DNA of 37,577 nucleotides from Tepidimonas sp. (lineage in GTDB: Bacteria > Pseudomonadota > Gammaproteobacteria > Burkholderiales > Burkholderiaceae_C). Positions 26,012 to 36,412 of the stretch are shown piece after piece. A program made the position numbers and the translations under genes. Position 1 is the stretch's first letter. Each line of letters starts with the position of its first letter. The stretch lies in the NCBI RefSeq assembly GCF_029335975.1, contig NZ_JARJMT020000071.1, forward strand, positions 1-37,577, written 5' to 3'. Under the pieces are notes generated by a model that saw only the letters and a program-made list of their open reading frames with translations, made no database searches and was not told the DNA's origin.

Positions 26012-27541
26012 TCACTGGAATGCCACCTCGGCAAAGCTGCGCAGCTTGCGGCTGTGCAGTTGGTCCACGCCAGCGGCGCGCAGCCGCTCGATGGCGCGCA
26101 GACCGATGCGCAGATGCTGATCGACGCGCTCGCGGTAGAAGCGGTCAGCCATGCCGGGCAGTTTGATGGCCCCATGGAGTGGTTTGTCGCTGACGCACAG
26201 GAGGGTGCCGTACGGTACCCGGAAGCGAAAACCGTTGGCCGCGATGGTGGCTGATTCCATGTCCAGCGCCACGGCCCGCGATTGCGAGAAGCGCCGCTGC
26301 GGCAGGTTGTCTGGCAACAGCTCCCAGTTGCGGTTGTCGGTGCTGGCCACGGTGCCGGTGCGCAGCACGCCCTTGAGCGCTGCCCCGTCCAGTCCCGTGA
26401 CATCGGCCACTGCGGCCTCCAGCGCCTGCTGGATTTCGGCCAGCGCGGGGATGGGTACCCATAGCGGCAGTTCTTCGTCCAGCACATGGTCCTCGCGCAC
26501 ATAGGCGTGGGCCAACACATAGTCCCCCAGTTGCTGGCTGGTGCGCAGCCCGGCGCAGTGCCCCAACATCAGCCAGGCATGCGGGCGCAGCACGGCGATG
26601 TGGTCGGTGGCGGTCTTGGCGTTGCTCGGGCCCACGCCGATGTTGACCAGTGTGATGCCGCTTCGGTCGGCGCGCACCAGGTGGTAGGCCGGCATCTGGG
26701 GCAGGCGCGCGGGTGGGCCACCCTCGGGGCCCGCCAGCGCCGCGCGCTGTGTTGCCGACAAGCCCGAGCGCCAGGTGACCACGTTGCCCGGCTCCACGAA
26801 TGCGGCATATTCGCTGTCCGGGCGCTGCATTTCCGCCAGGCCCAGACGCACGAATTCATCGACATAAAAGCCGTAGTTGGTAAACAGAACGAAGTTCTGG
26901 AACCATGCGGGTGATGTGCCGCTGTAGTGGCGCAGCCGCTGCAGCGACTAGTCGATGCGCGCGCCGGTGAACAGCGCCAGCGGTTGAGGGCCACCCGGCG
27001 GCGGAGTGTGCGTGCCGTTGGCGATGCCGTCGTCCATCGCCGTCAGGTCAGGCAGATCGAACACCTCCCCCAGGCGGGCACGGTGCACGGCGTCGAGCTC
27101 GCCCTCGAAATGAGCATCCTCCCCGAGCGCGAAGTGCACGGGGATGGGCTCGTTGCCCAGGCCGATTTCCAGCGGCGTGCCGTGGTTTTCCAGCAACAGG
27201 CGAAACTGCTCGCGCCAGTAGTGCGCAAACAGGTCGGGTCGGGTCAGCGTGGTCTCGTAACGTCCCGGACCGGCGACGAAGCCGAAGCTCAGCCGCGTGC
27301 CGATCCCAGGGCGCATGGGGGTCATGGCCCGTTGCGTGCGCAGTCGCACGAAGGGGTAGGTGGCCCGCACCCGGGTCACCGGGGTATCCAGCGCCAGGGG
27401 GGTTTGCACATAACGGGTCAAAGCGTCGCGCAGAAAGCCCACTGCAGCATCGTAGAGCCGACGCACCTGGGCCACGGCAGCGTCAGGGTCGGTAAAGGCT
27501 TGTGGGGCAACGAAGGCGGGGGTCTCGGGGCGACGGTCCAT
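26012..27541 (-). pseudogene. amn: AMP nucleosidase interrupted by an in-frame amber codon
   Basis: The whole 509-codon Amn can be read on one strand and in one frame apart from a single TAG at 26948-26950 (codon 198). The N-terminal part (from MDRRPETPAFVAPQ) has the regulatory-type domain, and the C-terminal part has the purine phosphorylase-like catalytic domain (INIGVGPSNAKT-like NIGVGPSN, LMLGHCAGLR, ALDMESATIAANGFRFRVPYGTLLC). The TAG lies in ARID-stop-SLQRLRHYSGT, where relatives have Tyr (DYSLxRLxHYTGT). Otherwise the gene looks fully intact, with no frameshift. Amn splits AMP to adenine and ribose 5-phosphate. It may be a very recent pseudogene, a suppressed amber, or a base error. 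The downstream part has no convincing own start. Confidence 0.85.
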
Positions 27542-27568
27542 GGCGTGATTGTCCGTGCTGCGCAGCGC

Positions 27569-28975
27569 TCATCCTCGGGATACTGGCTCGCGCAGGGTGA
27601 CGAATTCCTCGGCGAGGGTGGGGTGGATGCCCAAGGTGGCGTCGAACTGGGCCTTGGTGGCCCCGCAGCGCAACGCCACGGCAAAGCCCTGCACGATTTC
27701 GCCGGCATCTGGCCCCACCATGTGCAGGCCCACCACCCGGTCGCTGGCGTCGTCCACCACCAGCTTGACCAAGGTGCGTTCCTCGCTGCCGCTGAGCGTG
27801 TGGCGCAGCGCGCGAAATTCGCTGCGGTAGATACGCAGCCGCCCACATCGCTCGCGGGCCTGCGCCTCGGTCCAGCCGACTGTGCCTACGTTGGGTGCAG
27901 TGAAGACGGCGGTGGGAATCAGATCGTAGTGCACGCTGCGCGGGGCGGACCCAGGGGCCGGTCCGTACAGATGATCGACCAGGGCCATGGCCTCGGCCAG
28001 CGCGACGGGGGTGAGCTGAACCCGTGCGGTCACGTCCCCCACCGCATACACATTGGGGACGTTGGTGCGAAAGTGCGCATCCACGACGATGGCCCCCTGC
28101 GCCCCCTGGGCGATGCCGACCGTCTCCAGTCCCAGCCCCTGAACATTGGGTACCCGACCGGTCGCGTACAGGATGGCATCGGCCACCAGCCGGTTGCCGT
28201 CTTCCAGTACGGCGTGCAGGCCGTCCGCTTCGCGATGCACCGCCACCACGCCGGTTTGCAGCCGCAGGTCCACCCCTTTCTTGCGCATCTCGCCAGCCAG
28301 AAAATGCCGGACCTCGTCGTCGAATCCGCGCAGGATCTGTTCGCCGCGATACAACTGCGTCACCTGCGCCCCCAGCCCGTTGAAGATGGAGGCAAATTCG
28401 CACGCGATGTAGCCGCCGCCGACCACCGCCAGCCGCTGGGGGAAGGGGTCGAGGTCGAACACCTCGTCGGAGGTGATGACGTGCTCGCGCCCGTGGAAAT
28501 GCGGCACATGCGGGGTGCCGCCGGTCGCGATCAGGATGTGCTCGGCACGCCAGGTCTGGTGTCCCGGTGTCCCGTCTGCGTTGAGCGTGGCCAACTCGAC
28601 AGTGTGAGCGTCGCGCAGCCGGGCCCAGCCGCTCAGCACGGTGACGCCGCTGCTGCGCAGCAATTGATCGTACACCCCGTTGAGGCGAGCGATTTCGGCG
28701 GCGCGCCGGCGCTTGAGCTCGGTCCAATCGAGCACCGCGCCGCTCAGCTGCCAGCCATAGCCGCGTGCTTCCTCGAAGGCTTCCGCGTAGTGGGCCGCGT
28801 AGCTGTAGAGTTTTTTGGGGATACAGCCCAGGTTGACGCAGGTGCCTCCCAGTCCGTCTAGGCCCTGGGCCTCGGCCAGCGCGACACGCGCGCCGCGCTG
28901 TGCCGCCATGCGGGCAGCGCGTACGCCGCCGCTGCCGCCGCCGATGACAAAGAGATCGAAGTCGAAACCACCCAT
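27569..28975 (-). CDS. gor: Glutathione-disulfide reductase
   Basis: About 468 residues of a class I flavoprotein disulfide reductase. FAD motif VIGGGSGGVRAAR at residues 10-22; redox-active cysteines Cys46 and Cys51 in GGTCVNLGCIPKK; NAD(P)-binding GGGYIACEFASIFNG; second FAD motif NVYAVGDVT; and the C-terminal catalytic His in LGIHPTLAEEF. The GYIACEFA and CVNLGCIPKKL sequences fit Gor rather than lipoamide dehydrogenase. It reduces GSSG with NADPH in the cytoplasm. ATG 28975 was chosen as the family start. It is followed by amn, separated by 27 nt. Confidence 0.93.
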   Translation of the reverse strand: MGGFDFDLFVIGGGSGGVRAARMAAQRGARVALAEAQGLDGLGGTCVNLGCIPKKLYSYAAHYAEAFEEARGYGWQLSGAVLDWTELKRRRAAEIARLNGVYDQLLRSSGVTVLSGWARLRDAHTVELATLNADGTPGHQTWRAEHILIATGGTPHVPHFHGREHVITSDEVFDLDPFPQRLAVVGGGYIACEFASIFNGLGAQVTQLYRGEQILRGFDDEVRHFLAGEMRKKGVDLRLQTGVVAVHREADGLHAVLEDGNRLVADAILYATGRVPNVQGLGLETVGIAQGAQGAIVVDAHFRTNVPNVYAVGDVTARVQLTPVALAEAMALVDHLYGPAPGSAPRSVHYDLIPTAVFTAPNVGTVGWTEAQARERCGRLRIYRSEFRALRHTLSGSEERTLVKLVVDDASDRVVGLHMVGPDAGEIVQGFAVALRCGATKAQFDATLGIHPTLAEEFVTLREPVSRG

Positions 28976-29104
28976 GTGCGCTACCCGTCTGTCGTTGTGT
29001 TGACGTCGCCGTCGTCGGCGCCCCGATGGGGACGTTGCTCCGACGAGGACCACCCGATGATGCCAGCAAAGACCACGGGACGGCGGATGGCTGGTGGTTG
29101 CGGT

Positions 29105-32083
29105 TCAGCGGCGCGCTGCTGGCTCGGCGCTGCCCGCCAGGGCTGGCGCGCCCGATTGCGGATGGTCTGGCGGCGCTGGAGACGGCTGTCCGCGCCCCAG
29201 CACCCGGGCCAGATAGCGCCCGGTGTGGCTGTCGGGATGGGCGGCAACGGCCTCGGGCGTGCCGCAGGCCACCACTGTACCGCCACCCGCCCCGCCCTCG
29301 GGCCCCATGTCGATGACCCAGTCGGCCGTTTTGATGACGTCCAGGTTGTGCTCGATGACGACGATTGTGTTGCCCGCGTCGCGCAACTGGTGCAGCACGC
29401 GCAGCAGCAGCTCGATGTCCCCGAAGTGCAGCCCCGTGGTCGGCTCGTCCAGGATGTAGAGCGTGCGCCCGGTGTCGCGCTTGGACAGCTCCTGTGCCAG
29501 TTTGACGCGCTGCGCTTCGCCGCCAGAGAGGGTGGTGGCACTCTGGCCCAGTCGCAGGTAGCCCAGCCCCACGTCCAGCAGCGTCTGCAGTTTGCGCTGC
29601 AGGGCTGGCACGGCGCCAAAAAAGGCTTGGGCCTGTTCCACGGTCAGGTCCAAGATCTCGGCGATGTTGCGGCCCTTGTAGCGCACCTCGAGCGTCTCGC
29701 GGTTGTAGCGTGCCCCGCCGCAGACGTCGCACGGCACATAGACATCGGGCAGGAAGTGCATCTCCACCTTCACCACACCATCGCCCTGGCAGGCCTCGCA
29801 GCGCCCGCCCGCGACATTGAAGCTAAAGCGTCCCGGGCCGTAGCCGCGCTCGCGTGCCGTAGGCGTTTCCGCCATCAACTCGCGAATGGCCGTGAACAGG
29901 CCGGTGTAGGTCGCCGGGTTGGAGCGGGGCGTGCGGCCGATCGGGCTTTGGTCGACGGCGATCACTTTGTCGAAGTGCTCCAGCCCCTCGATGGCATCGA
30001 ACGGTTCTGGCTCGTCGTGGCTGCGGTGGAGGTGGCGCGCCACTGCCCGCAGCAGCGTGTCGTTGACCAAGGTGGATTTGCCCGAGCCGCTGACGCCCGT
30101 GACGCAGGTAAACAGCCCGACCGGAAACGCCACCGTCACATCGCGCAAATTGTGTCCGCGTGCACCGATCAGGCGCAGGGCCGCCGTGGGCGGGGCTGCA
30201 CCATCCCCGGTGCTGGGTTGCGAGGGCTGCCACGGCGTGCGCCGCGCGGGCACCGGAATGCGCCGCCGTCCCGACAGATACTGCCCCGTCAGCGAAGCCG
30301 GTTCCGCTGCCACCGCCTCCCAGTGGCCCTGGGCCAAGACCTGCCCGCCGTGCACGCCGGCGCCTGGCCCCAGGTCGATCAGGTGGTCGGCCGCCCGCAT
30401 CATGTCCTCGTCGTGCTCCACCACGATGACCGTGTTGCCCAGATCGCGCAGCCGCTGCAGGGTGCCGATCAGTCGGTCGTTGTCACGCTGGTGCAAGCCG
30501 ATGCTGGGTTCGTCCAGCACATACATCACACCGCTCAAGCCCGATCCGATCTGGCTGGCCAGCCGGATGCGCTGCGCCTCGCCACCGGAGAGGGTGTCCG
30601 CGCTGCGCGCCAGCGTCAGATAGGGCAACCCCACATCGTTCAAAAAACGCAGGCGGGAGCGGATTTCGCGCACCACCTTGTCGGCGATCTCGGCGCGCGC
30701 GCCTTGCCACTGCAAGCCTTCGAAATATGCCAGTGCCTCGGCCAGCGTCATCTGGCTGATGGCGTGGATATGGCGGCGCTGGGCTCCTTCGCCCAGGTAG
30801 ACCTGCAGCGCTTCGCGCCGCAGCCGGGTGCCGCCGCAGTCTGCGCAGACGAGGGTGCTGCGGTAGCGGCCCAGTTGCTCGCGCACGGTGGGCGAGCTGG
30901 TGTCGCGCCAGCGCCGCTCGAAGTTGCGCAAGATACCCTCGAAGGGGTGGCGTTGTGTCACTCGCCGTCCGCCATCGGCGCAGTATTGAAAATCGATGGC
31001 CTCGGCGCCGCTGCCGTACAGCAGCACATGGCGCACGGTGTCAGGCAGGTCCTGCCACGGGGTCTCGGGATCGAAGCCATAGTGCGCCGCCAGGCGCTCG
31101 ATCAGTGCAAAGGCCTGGGCATTGCGCCGGTCCCAACCCTGGATGGCACCGCTGGCCAGACTCAGCGCTGGAAATGCCACCACGCGCGCCGGGTCGAACC
31201 GTTCCACATACCCCAGCCCGTCGCAGTGCGGACAGGCCCCCTGCGGCGCGTTGAAGGAGAACAGCCGCGGCTCGGGCGTGGCCTGCGTGTAGTCGCATAC
31301 CGGACAGGCGTAACGTGACGAGAAGGCGTGCAGCGTCTGCGTGTCCAGGTCCAGGGCGTGTACCTTGCCGTCGCCCACCCGCAGCGCCGCTTCCAAGCTC
31401 TCGGCCAGCCGCTGGCGCGCGTCGGCCCGCACCTTCAGGCGGTCGATCACTACCTCCAGCGTCGCGCCCGGGCGCAGCAAGGCCACAGCCTCGTCGCCCT
31501 CGGCCACCGTGCCATCGATGCGAAAGCGCACATAACCCTGGGCCTGCCAGCCTCGCAATGCGGCGGCCGGATCGTGTGCCTGCCCGGCAGGCACCGGCGC
31601 CAGCAGCATCAGCCGCGTCTCGGTCGGCAGGGCCAGCACGGCATCCACCATCTGGCTCACCGTCTGTGCGCGCAGTGGCAGGTCGTGTTCCGGGCAGTGG
31701 GGCACGCCGGCGCGGGCGAACAGCAGGCGCAAATAGTCATATATCTCGGTCACGGTGCCCACCGTGGAGCGCTGGTTGTGGCTGGTGGCCTTTTGTTCGA
31801 TCGCAATCGCCGGGCTCAGGCCCTCGATCAGATCCACGTCGGGCTTGTCCATGCGCTCCAGAAACTGCCGTGCATAGGCCGACAGGCTCTCGACGTAACG
31901 GCGCTGGCCCTCGGCGTACAAGGTGTCGAAAGCCAGGCTGGATTTGCCAGAACCGGACGGCCCGGTGATCACCACCAGCGCGTTTTTGGGGATATCCAAG
32001 TCCAAGTTGCGCAGGTTGTGCGTGCGCGCGCCGCGGATGCGGATCGTGCGGTCGGCCAAGGGCGGGGATGGCGGGGCAGACAT
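29105..32083 (-). CDS. uvrA: Excinuclease ABC subunit A
   Basis: A 992-residue UvrA. Two ABC modules: Walker [10 protein letters not shown] (residues 41-48) and [10 protein letters not shown], signatures [16 protein letters not shown] and [15 protein letters not shown], Walker [14 protein letters not shown] and [13 protein letters not shown]. Zinc motifs are CPVCDY with CPHCDG, and CEACQG with CDVCGG. It is longer than E. coli UvrA (940) owing to a Pro/Ala-rich linker between halves and a roughly 30-residue Pro/Ala-rich tail. It damage-scans DNA in nucleotide excision repair with UvrB. The start ATG 32083 was chosen because it begins a typical N-terminus after a short tail. It is divergent from the trp operon. 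Confidence 0.96.
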   Translation of the reverse strand: MSAPPSPPLADRTIRIRGARTHNLRNLDLDIPKNALVVITGPSGSGKSSLAFDTLYAEGQRRYVESLSAYARQFLERMDKPDVDLIEGLSPAIAIEQKATSHNQRSTVGTVTEIYDYLRLLFARAGVPHCPEHDLPLRAQTVSQMVDAVLALPTETRLMLLAPVPAGQAHDPAAALRGWQAQGYVRFRIDGTVAEGDEAVALLRPGATLEVVIDRLKVRADARQRLAESLEAALRVGDGKVHALDLDTQTLHAFSSRYACPVCDYTQATPEPRLFSFNAPQGACPHCDGLGYVERFDPARVVAFPALSLASGAIQGWDRRNAQAFALIERLAAHYGFDPETPWQDLPDTVRHVLLYGSGAEAIDFQYCADGGRRVTQRHPFEGILRNFERRWRDTSSPTVREQLGRYRSTLVCADCGGTRLRREALQVYLGEGAQRRHIHAISQMTLAEALAYFEGLQWQGARAEIADKVVREIRSRLRFLNDVGLPYLTLARSADTLSGGEAQRIRLASQIGSGLSGVMYVLDEPSIGLHQRDNDRLIGTLQRLRDLGNTVIVVEHDEDMMRAADHLIDLGPGAGVHGGQVLAQGHWEAVAAEPASLTGQYLSGRRRIPVPARRTPWQPSQPSTGDGAAPPTAALRLIGARGHNLRDVTVAFPVGLFTCVTGVSGSGKSTLVNDTLLRAVARHLHRSHDEPEPFDAIEGLEHFDKVIAVDQSPIGRTPRSNPATYTGLFTAIRELMAETPTARERGYGPGRFSFNVAGGRCEACQGDGVVKVEMHFLPDVYVPCDVCGGARYNRETLEVRYKGRNIAEILDLTVEQAQAFFGAVPALQRKLQTLLDVGLGYLRLGQSATTLSGGEAQRVKLAQELSKRDTGRTLYILDEPTTGLHFGDIELLLRVLHQLRDAGNTIVVIEHNLDVIKTADWVIDMGPEGGAGGGTVVACGTPEAVAAHPDSHTGRYLARVLGRGQPSPAPPDHPQSGAPALAGSAEPAARR

Positions 32084-32178
32084 GGATGGGGTAGACCGGG
32101 GTAGCGAGGGTGTGGGCAACCGCGCATCATAGAACGTAGAACGCGGGCCCGCCCGGTGCCTTTGATACACTCACTGCC

Positions 32179-32280
32179 ATGTTCGCTGTCCGCAGCACGT
32201 TCGACGCCCGCCTGGCCGCCGCCCTCAAGACCGGCCGCCGGGAGGCTTGGCCCTGGCGCAAGCCAATGACGCGCGCCTAA
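32179..32280 (+). CDS. Candidate trp leader peptide (33 codons, two Trp)
   Basis: A short reading frame between uvrA and trpE encodes about 33 residues ending [12 protein letters not shown], with two Trp codons two apart, then TAA. Its position directly upstream of trpE suits an attenuator leader. Against it: no ribosome site is evident before ATG 32179, the Trp codons are not adjacent, and no T-rich terminator follows. The Trp codons could arise by chance in GC-rich DNA. Confidence 0.35.
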   Translation: MFAVRSTFDARLAAALKTGRREAWPWRKPMTRA

Positions 32281-32317
32281 CCATCCCTGCCCCCTCGCGC
32301 GCACGCACAGCCGGTTC

Positions 32318-32382
32318 GTCGCGCCGCATCCCGCGCCGGTTGCAGACCCGCGCTGGCCCCGTCGAATCCACGCCGGCGCGAC
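32318..32382 (+). promoter_or_regulatory. Possible alternative RNA structures in the trpE leader
   Basis: GTCGCGCC (32318-32325) and CGCGCCGG (32332-32339) can each pair with the same downstream segment (32373-32382), so the two hairpins exclude each other. This is the geometry of attenuation control, but GC-rich DNA yields such 8-bp matches often, and no U tract follows. The trpE GTG starts 57 nt downstream with AGGAG at 32424-32428. No other gene is seen in 32281-32438. Confidence 0.3.
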
Positions 32383-32438
32383 GGCCACATCCCGCCCAGG
32401 ACCGCCCGCCGACCCGCCCCGTCAGGAGCCCCGTTGCC

Positions 32439-33959
32439 GTGATCACCGAACTGGAATTCCGCAGCCTCGCCGCCCAAGGCTACAACCGCATCCCGCTGAT
32501 CGCCGAAGCCTTCGCCGATCTGGAAACCCCCCTGTCCCTCTACCTCAAGCTGGCCCACGCCACCCACGGGGGGCGCAACAGTTTTCTGCTGGAGTCCGTC
32601 GTCGGCGGCGAGCGCTTCGGTCGCTACAGCTTCATCGGATTGCCGGCGCGCACCTGGCTGCGCGCCAGCGGCTTCGGCGAGGCCGCACGGACCGAGGTGG
32701 TGCGCGACGGCACCGTCGTCGAGACGCTGGGCGGCAATCCCTTGGACGCCATTGCTGCCTACCAGCAGCGCTTTCGCGTGGCGCTCAGCCCCGGGTTGCC
32801 GCGGTTTTGCGGCGGGCTAGCGGGCTATTTCGGCTACGACACCGTGCGCCACATCGAGCGCAAACTCGCCAGCACCTGCCCGCCCGATCCGCTGGGTCTG
32901 CCCGACATCCTGCTGCTACAGACCGAGGAGCTGGCCGTCATCGACAACCTTTCGGGCAAGCTGTACCTGATCGTCTACGCCGATCCCGCTCAGCCCGAGG
33001 CCTATGCCAGCACCAAGCGCCGCTTGCGCGAGCTCATGGAGCGCCTGCGTTATTCGGTCAGCGCTCCGTCCGTCAAGGCCGGCGATGCCTACCCCGAGCA
33101 GCGCGAACGCAGCCAGGCCGATTTTTTGGCGGCAGTCGACGAGGCCAAGGCCCTGATCCAGCAGGGCGACTTCATGCAGATCGTTATCGGCCAACGCATC
33201 CACAAGCCCTACCGGCACAGCCCGCTGAGCCTGTACCGCGCGCTGCGCGCCCTCAACCCCAGCCCGTACATGTACTACTACAACCTGGCCGGGGCCGATG
33301 CGCGCGGCAGCGACCTGCATGTGGTGGGTGCCTCGCCCGAAATCCTGGTGCGCCAGGAGCGCACCGACGAAGGCGTGAAGGTGACCATCCGGCCCCTGGC
33401 CGGCACCCGGCCGCGCGGTGCCACCCCCGAAAAAGACAAGGCCGCCGAACAGGATTTGCTGGCCGACCCCAAAGAGCGAGCCGAGCATGTGATGCTGATC
33501 GATCTGGCGCGCAACGACATTGGCCGTATCGCCCAGATCGGCAGCGTCAAGGTGACCGAGGCCTTCGCGGTGGAGCGCTACAGTCACGTCATGCACATCG
33601 TCAGCAATGTCGAGGGGCTGTTGCGCCCGGGTCTGACCAGCATGGACGTGCTGCGCGCCTCCTTCCCGGCTGGAACGCTCACCGGCGCGCCCAAAGTGCA
33701 CGCCATGGAGTGGATCGACCGGCTGGAGCCGACCAAACGCGGCGTCTACGGCGGCGCGGTCGGCTACCTGAGCTGGGCCGGCGATATGGACCTGGCGATC
33801 GCCATCCGCACCGGTGTCGTGCACGACGGCACACTCTATGTGCAGGCCGCCGCCGGTGTGGTGGCCGACTCGGTGCCGGAGCTGGAGTGGAAAGAAACCG
33901 AGCACAAAGCCCGCGCCCTGCTGCGCGCCAGCGAGCTGGTCGAGGAGGGGCTGCAATGA
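32439..33959 (+). CDS. trpE: Anthranilate synthase component I
   Basis: A 506-residue TrpE. The Trp-feedback motif [18 protein letters not shown] is in the N-terminal domain, and the chorismate-binding domain has [39 protein letters not shown] and [19 protein letters not shown]. It makes anthranilate from chorismate with ammonia from TrpG in the first step of tryptophan synthesis. GTG 32439 (VITELEF) was chosen because AGGAG lies 10 nt upstream and homology begins there, although the frame extends further up. It overlaps trpG by 4 nt. Confidence 0.96.
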   Translation: MITELEFRSLAAQGYNRIPLIAEAFADLETPLSLYLKLAHATHGGRNSFLLESVVGGERFGRYSFIGLPARTWLRASGFGEAARTEVVRDGTVVETLGGNPLDAIAAYQQRFRVALSPGLPRFCGGLAGYFGYDTVRHIERKLASTCPPDPLGLPDILLLQTEELAVIDNLSGKLYLIVYADPAQPEAYASTKRRLRELMERLRYSVSAPSVKAGDAYPEQRERSQADFLAAVDEAKALIQQGDFMQIVIGQRIHKPYRHSPLSLYRALRALNPSPYMYYYNLAGADARGSDLHVVGASPEILVRQERTDEGVKVTIRPLAGTRPRGATPEKDKAAEQDLLADPKERAEHVMLIDLARNDIGRIAQIGSVKVTEAFAVERYSHVMHIVSNVEGLLRPGLTSMDVLRASFPAGTLTGAPKVHAMEWIDRLEPTKRGVYGGAVGYLSWAGDMDLAIAIRTGVVHDGTLYVQAAAGVVADSVPELEWKETEHKARALLRASELVEEGLQ

Positions 33960-34534
33960 GCCGCATCAAGCTGCTGATGGTGGACAACTACGACTCGTTC
34001 ACTTACAACCTGGTGCAGTACTTCGGCGAACTGGGCGCCGAGGTGGAGGTGTTCCGCAACGACGAAATCACGCTGGAGGGCATCGCCGCGCGCGCACCGG
34101 AGCGCCTGGTCATCTCGCCCGGGCCATGCTCGCCGGCGCAAGCGGGTATCTCGGTGGCGGCAATCCGCCACTTCGCTGGTCGCATGCCGATTCTGGGCGT
34201 GTGCCTGGGTCACCAGAGCATCGGCGCCGCCTTCGGTGGGCGCATCGTGCGCGCGCGCGAGTTGATGCATGGCAAAACCAGCCTCATCACCACCACGCAG
34301 GAAGGCGTCTTTGCCCACTTGCCGCGCCAGTTCACCGTCAACCGCTACCACTCCCTGGCCATCGAGCGCGCCACGCTGCCGCCGGAGCTGGCTATCACCG
34401 CCTGGTGCGACGACGGCGAGATCATGGGCGTGCGCCACCGCGACTTGCCGGTGCAGGGTGTGCAGTTCCACCCCGAGAGCATCCTGACCGAGCACGGCCA
34501 TGCGCTGCTGCGCAATTTCCTGCAGTCCCCCTAA
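33956..34534 (+). CDS. trpG: Anthranilate synthase component II (glutamine amidotransferase)
   Basis: A 192-residue class I glutamine amidotransferase. The nucleophile is Cys83 in [10 protein letters not shown], and the catalytic His-Glu pair is in [12 protein letters not shown]. It opens with [22 protein letters not shown], typical of TrpG/PabA; the trp operon context favours TrpG, though it may also serve PabB. ATG 33956 overlaps the trpE TGA, so the two subunits are translationally coupled and made in equal amounts. Confidence 0.95.
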   Translation: MSRIKLLMVDNYDSFTYNLVQYFGELGAEVEVFRNDEITLEGIAARAPERLVISPGPCSPAQAGISVAAIRHFAGRMPILGVCLGHQSIGAAFGGRIVRARELMHGKTSLITTTQEGVFAHLPRQFTVNRYHSLAIERATLPPELAITAWCDDGEIMGVRHRDLPVQGVQFHPESILTEHGHALLRNFLQSP

Positions 34535-34559
34535 ACGCTTTCGTTTCCAGGAGATCCCC

Positions 34560-35615
34560 ATGCCCCATCGACACGCCATCACGCCGCAGGAGGCCTTGCA
34601 GCGCGTCATCGAGCATCGCGAAATCTTCCATGACGAGATGCTGCACCTGATGCGCCTGATCATGAGCGGCGAGGTCTCCCCGCTCATGACCGCCGCCATC
34701 CTCACCGGCCTGCGCGTCAAGAAAGAGACCATCGGCGAGATCACCGCCGCCGCCCAGGTGATGCGGGAGTTTTCCACCAAGGTCCCGGTGGAGGACACCA
34801 CCCACCTGGTCGACATCGTCGGCACCGGCGGCGACGGCGCGCACACCTTCAACATCTCCACCTGCGCCATGTTCGTGGCCGCCGCCGCCGGTGCGCGGGT
34901 CAGCAAGCACGGCGGGCGCAGTGTCAGCAGCAAGTCTGGCAGTGCCGATGTGCTGGAAAACCTGGGTGTCAATATCAACCTGCCCCCAGCCGCCATCGCG
35001 CAGTGCATCCGCGAGGTCGGCATCGGCTTCATGTTCGCGCCCAACCACCACCCGGCCATGAAGAACGTCGCGCCCGTGCGGCGCGAGATGGGCGTCAAAA
35101 CCCTCTTCAATATCCTCGGCCCATTGACCAACCCAGCTGGCGCTCCCCACATCCTGATGGGTGTGTTTCACCCCGATCTGGTCGGCATCCAAGTGCGGGC
35201 GCTGCAGCGCTTGGGCACCCAGCACGCGCTGGTCGTCTATGGCAAGGACGGCATGGATGAGGTCAGCCTGGGTGCCGCGACTATGGTCGGGGAGCTCAAG
35301 GACGGCGAAATCCTCGAATACGACATCCACCCCGAGGACTTTGGGCTGGCCATGGCCAGCCACCGGGCCTTCCAGGTGGGCACGCCCGAAGAATCGCGCA
35401 CCTTGCTGCTGGCCGTGCTCGACGGCCAATGCGGTCCGGCGGCCGACATCGTCGTCCTCAACGCCGGCGTCGCGCTGTATGCCGCCGATGTGACCGATTC
35501 CATTGAAGCCGGCATCACCCGCGCCCGAGAGGCGCTCGCCAGCGGCGCGGCCAAGGCCAAGCTGGAACAATTCGTCACGGCCGCGCACCGGCTGGGCACG
35601 GAGGCTGCGGCATGA
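34560..35615 (+). CDS. trpD: Anthranilate phosphoribosyltransferase
   Basis: A 351-residue TrpD. The PRPP-binding [14 protein letters not shown], the [21 protein letters not shown] segment and [20 protein letters not shown] are the family landmarks. It joins anthranilate to PRPP. CAGGAG stands before ATG 34560, which lies 25 nt after the trpG stop. Its end overlaps trpC by 4 nt (ATGA). Confidence 0.96.
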   Translation: MPHRHAITPQEALQRVIEHREIFHDEMLHLMRLIMSGEVSPLMTAAILTGLRVKKETIGEITAAAQVMREFSTKVPVEDTTHLVDIVGTGGDGAHTFNISTCAMFVAAAAGARVSKHGGRSVSSKSGSADVLENLGVNINLPPAAIAQCIREVGIGFMFAPNHHPAMKNVAPVRREMGVKTLFNILGPLTNPAGAPHILMGVFHPDLVGIQVRALQRLGTQHALVVYGKDGMDEVSLGAATMVGELKDGEILEYDIHPEDFGLAMASHRAFQVGTPEESRTLLLAVLDGQCGPAADIVVLNAGVALYAADVTDSIEAGITRAREALASGAAKAKLEQFVTAAHRLGTEAAA

Positions 35616-36412
35616 GCGACATCCTGCAGCGCATCTGCGCCACCAAGCGCGAGGAGGTGGCGGCTGCATCGGCGCGCACTCCGCAGGCCGCCATGCGCGC
35701 GCAGGCCGAAGCCAGCCTGCGCGACGACCCGCCGCGCGACTTTGCCGCTGCGCTGCGCGCCGCGCGGGCCGCCGGGCGCGCCGCCGTCATCGCCGAGGCC
35801 AAGAAAGCCAGCCCCTCCAAGGGCGTGCTGCGCGCCGACTTCGACCCGGCGGCGATTGCCGCCAGCTATGCACGCCACGGCGCGGCCTGCCTGTCGGTCC
35901 TGACCGACGTGCCGTACTTCCAGGGCCACCCGGACTATCTGCGCCAGGCGCGTGCGGCCGCGCCACTGCCGGCACTGCGCAAGGACTTCCTGGTCGATGC
36001 CTACCAGGTCTGGGAGGCTCGCGCGCTCGGCGCGGATGCCATCTTGCTGATCGCTGCCTGCCTGGATGACGCGCAAATGGGCGACTTCGAGGCCATCGCA
36101 CACGAGCTGGGCATGGCGGTGTTGGTGGAGGTGCATGACGCCGCGGAGCTGGAGCGCGCGCAGCGCCTGCGCACCCCGCTCATTGGCGTTAACAACCGCG
36201 ACCTGCGCAGCTTCCAGGTCTCGCTGCAAACGACGCTGGACCTGCTGCCGCGGCTGGAGCCGGGACGGCTGCTGGTGGCCGAAAGCGGCATCGCCACGGG
36301 CGACGATGTGCGCCGCCTGCGCGAGGCGGGCGTGCCGGCGTTTCTGGTGGGCGAGGCGTTCATGCGTGCCGACGACCCCGGCGCGGCGCTGGCCGCGCTG
36401 TTCGGCACATGA
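35612..36412 (+). CDS. trpC: Indole-3-glycerol-phosphate synthase
   Basis: A 266-residue TIM barrel. [13 protein letters not shown] carries the catalytic Glu and Lys region, [17 protein letters not shown] and [16 protein letters not shown] follow, then [15 protein letters not shown] and [12 protein letters not shown]. It closes the indole ring using carboxyphenylaminodeoxyribulose phosphate. It is the single-function bacterial form, with no fused TrpF. ATG 35612 overlaps the trpD stop, and its own stop overlaps the next gene. Confidence 0.96.
   Translation: MSDILQRICATKREEVAAASARTPQAAMRAQAEASLRDDPPRDFAAALRAARAAGRAAVIAEAKKASPSKGVLRADFDPAAIAASYARHGAACLSVLTDVPYFQGHPDYLRQARAAAPLPALRKDFLVDAYQVWEARALGADAILLIAACLDDAQMGDFEAIAHELGMAVLVEVHDAAELERAQRLRTPLIGVNNRDLRSFQVSLQTTLDLLPRLEPGRLLVAESGIATGDDVRRLREAGVPAFLVGEAFMRADDPGAALAALFGT

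Noticed and set aside
26927-28861. Long plus-strand open frame opposite amn and gor
   Set aside because: Same codon-bias shadow; no recognisable motif, and the opposite strand has clear catalytic residues.
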